Assembly: GCA_002315975.1 (NCBI GenBank)
Contig: DCIK01000007.1
Coordinates: 27,198 to 91,197 of the forward strand
DNA from: Clostridiales bacterium UBA1728
GTDB lineage: Bacteria > Bacillota > Clostridia > Oscillospirales > Oscillospiraceae
Direction: 5' to 3'
DNA length: 64,000 bases
This document shows positions 1 to 6,596 of the stretch, piece by piece (positions within the stretch are counted from its first letter, which is position 1; the number at the start of each line of letters is the position of its first letter). A program made the translations under genes and the position numbers. Below the pieces are notes generated by a model. That model made no database searches and had not been told where the DNA came from. It saw nothing but the letters and a program-made list of their open reading frames with translations.

Positions 1-2
1 AA

Positions 3-701
3 GAGGAATACGAAGAAGACTCCGAGGCCGAGGAGGAAGAAGATTTCGAGGAAGAACCGGAGGCTGAAGCCGAAGAAGAGTCTGAAGAAGAGCCCGAAGA
101 GCCTTCCGAGGAGGAGATTCCCGAGCTTCCCGAAGAGGAGGAAGTCGAAGAGAGCGAGGGGGAAAACGCCATAGAGCCCCAAGCTGAAGAGCCCGCGCCC
201 ATGGTGGAGGAGTTCCCTGAATGGGGTGACGAGCCCGAGACCGAAGAGGAAGACGAGAGCGAGGACGAGGAAGAAGTCCCTGCCGCGATAGAAGAGAAAA
301 CCACGGAAGAGGTCATCGACGAGCTTTTTGAGGAAGAAGCGGAGGAAGAGAAAAAGCCCTCCGGCGCAGCGGTGGCCGGTGCCATTGCCCTCACGCCTCT
401 GATTCTCGTGTTTGCCGCGCTGATGCTGGCGTTTTCGCTGATGCTCTCCGCCGTCCCCGGCGCTGCCGGTACCCCGTTTGCACTGGCGGCCTCGTATCTC
501 ACGAACTATTCCCTTTCCTCCATGCAATACATCCCGGATGTTCTGATGGTGCTGGGTGCAGGCATAGCGTGTCTGGGAATCGCACTGTTTTTTGTCAGCT
601 GGGCCGTGAGGATCGTGGTATTCGGCGTGCAGTTTACCTACACGCTGCTCTCCAAAATCTACGGAAAGCTGCTGGGAAAGGAGCCGGTGGAGCATGAATA
701 A
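3..701 (+). CDS. Acidic-linker membrane protein, 5' partial (HAAS/DUF1700-like C-terminus)
   Basis: The reading frame is open from the first bases of the window, so the gene starts upstream. The visible N-terminal part is a linker of about 115 residues made almost wholly of Glu, Asp, Pro, Ser and Ala. It is followed by two strongly hydrophobic segments (about residues 120-145 and 175-205 of the visible part) and a short basic/acidic tail. Acidic linkers feeding into paired membrane helices of this style occur in HAAS/DUF1700 proteins of gut Clostridia, which are usually the second gene after a PadR regulator; this family assignment is an inference from the helix pattern only. The stop codon overlaps the start of the next gene, so the two are translationally coupled. 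Confidence 0.6.
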   Translation, partial: EEYEEDSEAEEEEDFEEEPEAEAEEESEEEPEEPSEEEIPELPEEEEVEESEGENAIEPQAEEPAPMVEEFPEWGDEPETEEEDESEDEEEVPAAIEEKTTEEVIDELFEEEAEEEKKPSGAAVAGAIALTPLILVFAALMLAFSLMLSAVPGAAGTPFALAASYLTNYSLSSMQYIPDVLMVLGAGIACLGIALFFVSWAVRIVVFGVQFTYTLLSKIYGKLLGKEPVEHE

Positions 702-888
702 GCTGAAGCGTTTTGCCCTCACGCTGTCCTTTGCCCTTATCCTTCTGGGCGTTGCCCTCATTGGCGTGAGCCTGCTCACGGGCGGCAGTGTGCGGCGTAT
801 CCTCTATACCACGGATATCGCAGACATGACCAGATTTTTCTCCCGGGAGCGGATCGAAGCGGTTGTGGATTTCTTTTTCAAGGTATAA
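694..888 (+). CDS. Small membrane protein, 64 aa
   Basis: The ATG lies inside the last codons of the upstream membrane protein gene and the overlap places both in one operon. The product has one clear N-terminal transmembrane helix (about residues 8-30) preceded by basic residues, then a 30-residue hydrophilic tail. It could be a signal-anchored exported peptide or the truncated stub of a DUF4097-type protein, which is often the next gene in HAAS operons. No family is recognised. A strong terminator hairpin follows after the repeat region, which agrees with this being the last gene of the operon. Confidence 0.55.
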   Translation: MNKLKRFALTLSFALILLGVALIGVSLLTGGSVRRILYTTDIADMTRFFSRERIEAVVDFFFKV

Positions 889-934
889 AAAACAGGGGCT
901 GTAAAACAGCCACCCAATGCACAAAGAAAAACGC

Positions 935-1035
935 CCTTGGCTCCCCTGTTGCGAAGCAATGGGGGAGCTGCCGCGAAGCGGCTGAGGGGGTAAGCCTGCC
1001 AATTCCCCCATCGGCTTCGCCGACAGGGGCGGCAG
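935..1035. repeat. Intergenic hairpin repeat (GGCTCCCCTG / GCTGAGGGGG family)
   Basis: Contains the pairing blocks GGCTCCCCTGTTGCGAAGCA and AATGGGGGAGCTGCCGCGAAG followed by CGGCTGAGGGGG. A close copy of the core lies at 29033-29085 and more distant relatives at 6300-6430 and 37805-37875. This is a non-coding dispersed repeat; the small ORFs crossing it are spurious. Confidence 0.75.
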
Positions 1036-1050
1036 GGGATTGTGCGCAAT

Positions 1051-1122
1051 AAAGGGGCTGTGTGAATCAGCGAACGCACACATTTGTGCAAATCGCTGCT
1101 TATCACACAGCCCCCTTTTTTT
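1051..1122 (+). terminator. Rho-independent terminator, probably bidirectional
   Basis: GGGGCTGTGTGA (1054-1065) pairs with TCACACAGCCCC (1103-1114), with an inner CAGCGA/TCGCTG stem, followed by a run of seven T. It separates the membrane protein operon from the convergent bofA gene. Confidence 0.85.
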
Positions 1123-1372
1123 ATCCGACAAATTGCAGGATCAGCAGCAGCACCACACCAGGCAGACCCAGAACACCGGTGATGATGGCGTTGATCCAGT
1201 TCAGCTCCAGCGAAATACCGATGACGGAGCCGAAAAAGTTCAGCAGAAACAGAGCCGCAAAACCGATCAATGCGTGACAGAAAAGCTTCATCGCCCAGCC
1301 TATGGGCTTGATGAGCAGCTTGATGAGCAGGACGGCGAGCAGGCCGAGACCGATGAGAACAAGCAGGGACAT
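1121..1372 (-). CDS. bofA: BofA-family pro-sigma-K processing regulator
   Basis: The 83-residue product has the small two-to-three-helix layout of BofA: a Leu-rich N-terminal helix, a Lys-Pro-Ile-Gly-Trp turn, a second long helix and a hydrophobic C-terminal segment rich in Gly-Val-Leu. In Bacillus, BofA sits in the outer forespore membrane and holds the SpoIVFB protease inactive until the sigma-K checkpoint is passed. The ATG at 1372 follows a GGAGG-type site about seven bases upstream on the minus strand. The gene stands alone and converges on the terminator at 1051-1122. A SpoIVFB-like protease is encoded in the same window at 56.7-57.2 kb, so both partners are present. Confidence 0.85.
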   Translation of the reverse strand: MSLLVLIGLGLLAVLLIKLLIKPIGWAMKLFCHALIGFAALFLLNFFGSVIGISLELNWINAIITGVLGLPGVVLLLILQFVG

Positions 1373-1411
1373 GAAAAACCTCCATGGTTACAAACATGAA
1401 ATGCTCTGTAG

Positions 1412-1440
1412 TTGAATGTATCCGGGAATTGCATTATACT
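1412..1440 (+). promoter_or_regulatory. Sigma-A promoter for the topoisomerase pair
   Basis: TTGAAT (1412-1417) and TATACT (1435-1440) with a 17-base spacer, about 50 bases before the parE-like start. Confidence 0.75.
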
Positions 1441-1489
1441 AAAACAAAACTGATTTTGCAAGCTTTATCACTGACTACAGAGGTTTATT

Positions 1490-3472
1490 ATGGCTGATAC
1501 TACCCAGAATTACGGCAATGACAGTATTTCCCAGCTGAAGGGAGCAGACCGGGTGCGGAAACGCCCCGGCGTAATTTTCGGCTCCGACGGTCTGGAGGGC
1601 TGTGAGCACGCGGTTTTCGAGATTCTCTCCAACGCCATCGACGAGGCTCGCGGCGGCTTTGGCAAGCTCATCACCGTCAAACGCTACGAGGATAAGTCCA
1701 TCGAGGTGGAAGACTTCGGACGGGGCTGCCCCGTGGACTGGAACCCCAAGGAGAAGCGCTTTAACTGGGAGCTGGTCTTCTGCGAGCTCTATGCCGGCGG
1801 CAAGTACAATAACGATGAGGGCTCCGACTACGAATACTCTCTGGGCCTGAACGGTCTGGGCACCTGCGCCACCCAGTACGCCTCCGAATACATGGACGCC
1901 ACCGTCTGGCGTGACGGCTTTGAGTATAATCTCCATTTCAAAAAGGGTGCCATCAAGGGCAAAATGTCCAAGGAGCCCACAAGCCGCAAGAAAACCGGCA
2001 CCCTCATAAAATGGCGGCCTGACATCGAGGTCTTTACCGACATCAACATCCCCGCCGAGTATTTCATCGAGACCATCCGCCGGCAGGCGGTGGTGAACGC
2101 GGGCGTAACCTTCCGCTTCCTCGATCAGCAGGGCAGCAGCTTTGCGACTACGGAGTTCTGCTATCAGAACGGTATTGTGGACTATATCAGCGAGCTGGTG
2201 GGGGATAAGGGTCTCACCGCGCCCTATTTCATCGAGAGCGAACGCCGGGGTCGTGACCGGGCGGATAAGCCGGAGTACAAGGTCAGTATGTCCGCGTCCT
2301 TCTGCTTTTCCAACAGCGTGAATCTCATCGAATACTACCATAACTCCTCCTGGCTGGAGCACGGCGGTGCCCCGGAGAAGGCCGTAAAGGCCGCCTTTGT
2401 CTCCGCCGTGGATGCCTATATCAAAAAGGTAAACAAATACCAGAAGGGCGAGAGCAAGATCACCTTCCCGGATGTGTCCGACTGTCTGCTGCTCATTACC
2501 AACTGCTTCTCCACACAGACATCTTACGAGAACCAGACCAAGAAGAGCATCACCAACCGCTTCATTCAGGAGGCCATGACCGACTTCTTCAAGGAGAAGC
2601 TGGAGATTTACTTCATCGAAAATAAGACCGAGGCCGACCGCATCGCCGATCAGGTGCTGGTGAACAAGCGCAGCCGTGAGCAGGCGGAGAAGGCGAGGGT
2701 GAGCATCAAGAAGAAGCTCACCGGCACCGTCGATCTGGCCAACCGGGTGCAGAAGTTCGTGGACTGCCGCAGCAAGGATGTGGACAGGCGCGAGATTTAT
2801 ATCGTGGAGGGCGACAGCGCTCTGGGTGCCTGCAAGCAGAGCCGGGACGCGGAGTTCCAGGGGCTGATGCCGGTACGCGGCAAGATTCTTAACTGTCTGA
2901 AGGCTGACTATGCCCGCATCTTCAAAAGCGAGATCATCACCGATCTGCTGAAGGTTCTGGGCTGCGGCGTGGAGGTGGAGAAGCACGGCAAGGACCTCAA
3001 CGGCTTCGACCTCCAGAACCTCCGCTGGAACAAGATCATCATCTGCACCGATGCCGATGTGGACGGCTACCAGATTCGCACCCTGATCCTCACCATGCTC
3101 TGGCGGCTTACCCCCACCCTCATCCGGGAGGGCTATGTCTACATCGCCGAATCGCCCCTTTATGAAATCACATACAAGGACAAAACCTGGTTTGCCTATA
3201 CCGACAGGGAAAAGACCGACATTTTGTCGGAGATCGGCGAGGGCAAAAAGGTCAGCATCAACCGCAGCAAGGGTCTCGGCGAGAACGACCCGGACATGAT
3301 GTGGCTGACCACCATGAACCCGGAAACCCGCCGACTGGTGCGGGTGATGCCCGAGGATCTGGACGAAACCAACCGCGTCTTTGAGCTGCTGCTGGGCAAT
3401 GACCTCAGCGGACGCAAGGAGCACATTGAAGAGGTGGGCCATCTCTATCTGGAGCTGGCTGACCTGTCCTGA
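1490..3472 (+). CDS. parE: Type IIA DNA topoisomerase subunit B (ParE/GyrB-like, divergent)
   Basis: The 660-residue ATPase subunit of a type II topoisomerase. The GHKL ATP-binding fold shows the N-box at residues 44-52 (EILSNAIDE), DFGRGCPV and a glycine-rich lid (GLNGLGT). The Toprim metal-binding domain shows EGDSA near residue 440 and DADVDG near 520, and the ATP-contacting loop KGLGEND lies near residue 600. These are all catalytic signatures. The sequence departs from housekeeping GyrB: the lid is GLNGLGT where GLHGVGA is usual, and VIFGSDGLEG replaces the common MYIGSTG. It is followed after 11 bases by the A subunit gene, so the two form a dedicated pair. It is probably topoisomerase IV or an extra decatenase rather than gyrase, since gyrB-gyrA normally sit near dnaA-recF. 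Confidence 0.9.
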   Translation: MADTTQNYGNDSISQLKGADRVRKRPGVIFGSDGLEGCEHAVFEILSNAIDEARGGFGKLITVKRYEDKSIEVEDFGRGCPVDWNPKEKRFNWELVFCELYAGGKYNNDEGSDYEYSLGLNGLGTCATQYASEYMDATVWRDGFEYNLHFKKGAIKGKMSKEPTSRKKTGTLIKWRPDIEVFTDINIPAEYFIETIRRQAVVNAGVTFRFLDQQGSSFATTEFCYQNGIVDYISELVGDKGLTAPYFIESERRGRDRADKPEYKVSMSASFCFSNSVNLIEYYHNSSWLEHGGAPEKAVKAAFVSAVDAYIKKVNKYQKGESKITFPDVSDCLLLITNCFSTQTSYENQTKKSITNRFIQEAMTDFFKEKLEIYFIENKTEADRIADQVLVNKRSREQAEKARVSIKKKLTGTVDLANRVQKFVDCRSKDVDRREIYIVEGDSALGACKQSRDAEFQGLMPVRGKILNCLKADYARIFKSEIITDLLKVLGCGVEVEKHGKDLNGFDLQNLRWNKIIICTDADVDGYQIRTLILTMLWRLTPTLIREGYVYIAESPLYEITYKDKTWFAYTDREKTDILSEIGEGKKVSINRSKGLGENDPDMMWLTTMNPETRRLVRVMPEDLDETNRVFELLLGNDLSGRKEHIEEVGHLYLELADLS

Positions 3473-3483
3473 AAGGAAAGACC

Positions 3484-5748
3484 ATGGCAAGAAAAAAGGA
3501 AAGCGAAAAGAGCACCCGCGCCTCTGCTGCCGAGCAGAAGGTCATGGGTCTTCGCCCCGAAACCCGGGAACAGCCCATCACCGAGACGCTGGAGACCAAT
3601 TTCATGCCCTACGCCATGAGCGTTATCGTCTCCCGCGCCATCCCGGAGATCGACGGCTTTAAGCCCTCCCACCGAAAGCTCCTCTATACCATGTACAAGA
3701 TGGGGCTCCTCAGCGGAGGGCGCACCAAATCCGCCAACATCGTGGGTCAGACCATGCGCCTGAACCCCCACGGCGATGCGGCGATTTATGATACCATGGT
3801 GCGTCTCTCTCAGGGCTACGAGGCACTGCTGACACCCTTTGTGGATTCCAAGGGCAACTTCGGCAAGGTCTACTCCCGTGATATGGCCTATGCCGCCCCC
3901 CGCTATACCGAGGCCAAGCTCTCGCCCATCTGCGCCGAGCTGTTCCGGGACATCGACAAGGATGCCGTGGATATGCCCGACAACTACGACGGCACCATGA
4001 AGGAGCCTGCCCTGCTGCCCACCAGCTTCCCCAATGTGCTGGTCAGCTCCAATCTGGGTATAGCCGTGGGCATGGCCTCCAACATCTGCGGCTTCAACCT
4101 TACCGAGGTCTGCGAGACCGCCATTGCGCTGCTCAGGGACCCGGAGCACGACATCCTCTCCACGCTGCCCGGCCCGGACTTCTCCACCGGCGGGAATATT
4201 CTGGTGGAGCCGGATACCCTGCGGGAGATTTACCGCACAGGCCGGGGCAGCATCAAAATCCGCGCCCGTTACCGCTATGTGCCCAAGGAAAACATCATCG
4301 AAATCTATGAGATTCCCTATACCACCGCCGTGGAGATTATCATCGACAAGGTGGCGGAGCTGGTGAAGGCGGGAAAGCTCAAGGAGATCAACGATATGCG
4401 CGACGAGACCGACCGCAACGGTCTCAAGCTGGCGCTGGACCTCAAGCGCGGCACCGACCCCGATAAGCTCATGCAGAAGCTCTTCCGAATGACGCCCCTG
4501 CAGGACAGCTTCGGCTGCAACTTCAATATTCTCATCGACGGCTATCCCCGGGTCTGCGGCGTGGGCGAGATATTCACCGAGTGGAACCGCTGGCGGGAGG
4601 AGTGCATCCGCCGCCGGGTTCGCTTCGATCTGGGCAAGAAGCAGGAGAAGCTTCACCTGCTCTACGGCCTGCGGGAGATTCTGCTGGACATCGACCGGGC
4701 CATCTCCATCATCCGGGAAACGGAGATGGAGGACGAGGTGGTGCCCAATCTCATGGCCGGCTTTGGCATAGACGAGATTCAGGCGGACTACGTGGCGGAA
4801 ATCCGGCTGCGCAACATCAACCGGGAATATATCCTCAACCGTCTGAAGGAATGCGAGTCGCTGGAAAAGGACATTGCCGATCTGGAGGACATCCTGCAAA
4901 AGCCCAAACGGGTGCAGAAGATCATCATCTCGGAGCTGGAGGCGGTCATCAAAAAGTACCCCTCCCCCCGCAAGAGCCTGCTCCTCTACGACTTTGCCGA
5001 GGACGACGGCGGCAGCGAGGACGAAAGCGATGCTTACGCCGTGTCGCTCTTCCTCTCCCGGGAGGGCTACTTCAAGAAGATTACCCCCCAGTCTCTGCGC
5101 ATGAGCAGCGAGCAGAGGTATAAGGAAAACGACGGTCCCATGCAGCGCTTCGAGACTGACAGCAACGCCGAAATGCTCATCTTCACCGATCGGCAGCAGG
5201 TCTACAAGTGTCGGGCCTCCGACTTCGCCGATACCAAGGCCAGCGTACTGGGAACCTATCTCCCCACGGCGCTGAAAATGGACGAGGGCGAGAGCGTGGT
5301 GAGTCTGGTGCTGCCCGGAGACTACAGCGGCAGCGTGCTCTTCTTCTTCCAAAACGGCAAGTGCGCCAGAGTTCCCCTCTCCGCCTATGCCACCAAGACC
5401 AATCGCAAGCGGCTTACGGCGGCCTACAGCGACGCCAGCCCCCTGATGCGGGTGCTGAGTCTCGGCGAGGAGCGGGATATTGCCGCCTTCTCCAACGATG
5501 GCAGAGCCCTGGTTTTCAACAGCGCCCTCCTTACGGACAAGCCCACCCGCAATACCCAGGGCGTGCAGCTCCTGTCCATCACCGGCAAGCGCAGCCTCAG
5601 CGGAGCTGAGTTCCTGGCCGACACCGCCATCCGCAGCGACAGGGACTATCGCGCCCGCACCCTGCCCAAGGCCGGTGCCATCCTCAAGGACATCGACAGG
5701 GGAGAGGAGCAGCTGAATCTTCTGGAGAGCGAGCAGAAGGATTCATAA
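3484..5748 (+). CDS. parC: Type IIA DNA topoisomerase subunit A (ParC/GyrA-like)
   Basis: The 754-residue DNA-cleaving subunit. The winged-helix domain begins with the DGFKPSHRKLLY variant of the usual DGLKPVHRRIL motif. The catalytic tyrosine is Tyr141 in AAPRYTEAKL, preceded by the arginine that supports cleavage. The Tower and coiled-coil regions follow (about residues 350-480), then an acidic spacer (residues 500-520) and a C-terminal propeller-like region. That region lacks a recognisable gyrase GyrA-box, which favours a topoisomerase IV role. A GAAAGG ribosome site precedes the ATG. The gene is co-transcribed with the ATPase subunit and ends just before the tRNA promoter. Confidence 0.9.
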   Translation: MARKKESEKSTRASAAEQKVMGLRPETREQPITETLETNFMPYAMSVIVSRAIPEIDGFKPSHRKLLYTMYKMGLLSGGRTKSANIVGQTMRLNPHGDAAIYDTMVRLSQGYEALLTPFVDSKGNFGKVYSRDMAYAAPRYTEAKLSPICAELFRDIDKDAVDMPDNYDGTMKEPALLPTSFPNVLVSSNLGIAVGMASNICGFNLTEVCETAIALLRDPEHDILSTLPGPDFSTGGNILVEPDTLREIYRTGRGSIKIRARYRYVPKENIIEIYEIPYTTAVEIIIDKVAELVKAGKLKEINDMRDETDRNGLKLALDLKRGTDPDKLMQKLFRMTPLQDSFGCNFNILIDGYPRVCGVGEIFTEWNRWREECIRRRVRFDLGKKQEKLHLLYGLREILLDIDRAISIIRETEMEDEVVPNLMAGFGIDEIQADYVAEIRLRNINREYILNRLKECESLEKDIADLEDILQKPKRVQKIIISELEAVIKKYPSPRKSLLLYDFAEDDGGSEDESDAYAVSLFLSREGYFKKITPQSLRMSSEQRYKENDGPMQRFETDSNAEMLIFTDRQQVYKCRASDFADTKASVLGTYLPTALKMDEGESVVSLVLPGDYSGSVLFFFQNGKCARVPLSAYATKTNRKRLTAAYSDASPLMRVLSLGEERDIAAFSNDGRALVFNSALLTDKPTRNTQGVQLLSITGKRSLSGAEFLADTAIRSDRDYRARTLPKAGAILKDIDRGEEQLNLLESEQKDS

Positions 5749-5774
5749 ATTATCAAAAAAGTTCAAAATACCCC

Positions 5775-5802
5775 TTGACAAATCGGAACAATCTGCTATA
5801 AT
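5775..5802 (+). promoter_or_regulatory. Strong sigma-A promoter of tRNA-Gly
   Basis: Perfect TTGACA (5775-5780) and TATAAT (5797-5802), 16-base spacer, placed 18 bases before the tRNA 5' end. Confidence 0.9.
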
Positions 5803-5819
5803 AGCCACTGTTCCGAGCC

Positions 5820-5895
5820 GCGGGCATAGCTCATTTGGCAGAGCGCCACCTTGCCAAGGTGGAGGTAGCGAGTTCGAATCTCGTTGCCCGCTCCA
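5820..5895 (+). tRNA. tRNA-Gly (GCC)
   Basis: A complete cloverleaf. The acceptor GCGGGCA pairs with TGCCCGC, and the anticodon stem CCACC/GGTGG encloses the loop TTGCCAA with anticodon GCC. The T arm carries TTCGAAT. The discriminator T and the CCA end are encoded (CCA 5893-5895). It has its own promoter and terminator, so it is a monocistronic tRNA transcript. Confidence 0.97.
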
Positions 5896-5900
5896 AAAAA

Positions 5901-5937
5901 ACACACTTTTGTCGCCAGACAAAAGTGTGTTTTTTTT
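5901..5937 (+). terminator. Rho-independent terminator of tRNA-Gly
   Basis: Perfect 13-bp stem ACACACTTTTGTC / GACAAAAGTGTGT around GCCA, followed by seven T. Confidence 0.95.
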
Positions 5938-5940
5938 AAC

Positions 5941-6115
5941 TAAGTGTTCCGCCAAGGCGGAACATGAAGGTTGCTTCGCAAGTGAAGTGCCCTTCGGGCG
6001 TGAAGTGCTTGCGAGCGTGAGTGGCGGAACGCTTAACTTCACTTTGCGGCTCAGCCGCAAATATTCACGGCGTAAGCCGCTTCACTTGCCCGACAGGGCA
6101 TACTTCACTTTACAA
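5941..6115. repeat. Array of short palindromes separated by GTGAAGT / ACTTCAC
   Basis: At least seven mini-hairpins in a row, among them GTTCCGCCAAGGCGGAAC, TTGCTTCGCAA, GCCCTTCGGGC, GCTTGCGAGC, TTTGCGGCTCAGCCGCAAA and TGCCCGACAGGGCA. The left-half units are separated by GTGAAGT and the right-half units by ACTTCAC, so the whole block is itself a large imperfect inverted repeat. It is non-coding and lies directly after the tRNA terminator. Confidence 0.75.
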
Positions 6116-6117
6116 TA

Positions 6118-6445
6118 GGGGCTGTAAAAATACTCCCTGTCATTGCGAAAGTGTCCGCGCCCTGGTGTGGCAATCCGTCTCCCCATCCCCGCTGTAGGGC
6201 TCGGCCTCCCGGACGAGCCGGAGAGGAAACGGATTGCCGCGTCGCTTAGCCCCTCGCAATCAAAACGAAGGGATTCACCACGATGAACGAAAGCCCCGTG
6301 GCTCCCTCTGCGAGGGAGCTGGCGAGCGGAGCGAGACTGAGGGAGAGACCGTCTATGCTGCGCCTCAAAAGATCCTCTCTCCCTCAGCCCCGGTTTGCGA
6401 ACTGGGGCAGCTCCCTCGTCAGAGGGAGCCAAGAAGGGTTTCAGC
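6118..6445. repeat. Compound intergenic repeats: TGTCATTGCGA element with nested module, plus GGCTCCCTC hairpins
   Basis: From 6138 a TGTCATTGCGA-type element runs through GGCAATCCGT to ACGGATTGCCGC and CCTCGCAAT. The module TAGGGCTCGGCCTCCCGGAC (6195 onward) is nested in its middle. A second unit (6300-6430) begins GGCTCCCTCTGCGAGGGAGC and ends in its inverted counterpart CTCCCTCGTCAGAGGGAGCC. No gene is seen in the 5938-6527 stretch; ORFs there are products of the repeats. Confidence 0.75.
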
Positions 6446-6527
6446 ACCACTTTCACAGCAATGACAGACTTTTTTACAGCCCCTTTCTTTTCCCATTTTA
6501 TTTCCGAACAAATGTTTTATTTTCCCC

Positions 6528-6556
6528 TTGACAATAAAAAATACTTTCTGTATACT
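6528..6556 (+). promoter_or_regulatory. Sigma-A promoter of the UvrA-like gene
   Basis: TTGACA (6528-6533) and TATACT (6551-6556), 17-base spacer. The long ORF can be read back to the TTG inside this -35 box, which shows that start is wrong; the ATG at 6597 behind GGAGGGA is the true one. Confidence 0.85.
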
Positions 6557-6596
6557 GAGCGTCCGACAGAAAACAAACAGATGGAGGGAGAAAAAT

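Noticed and set aside
1475..3490. Long minus-strand ORF of 671 codons opposite the parE-like gene
   Set aside because: It is a mirror of the GC-rich codon pattern of the real gene; the plus strand carries full GHKL and Toprim motifs. Similar antisense frames at 3445-5352, 6498-8804, 13754-15448 and 61897-63612 are rejected for the same reason.
5941..6115. CRISPR array
   Set aside because: The conserved GTGAAGT unit is only seven bases, its orientation flips in the middle, and the variable parts are palindromes rather than spacers.
5743..6531. Several ORFs of 60-140 codons after tRNA-Gly
   Set aside because: All run through tRNA, terminator or dispersed repeats and change frame with the repeat copies; no conserved protein is visible.
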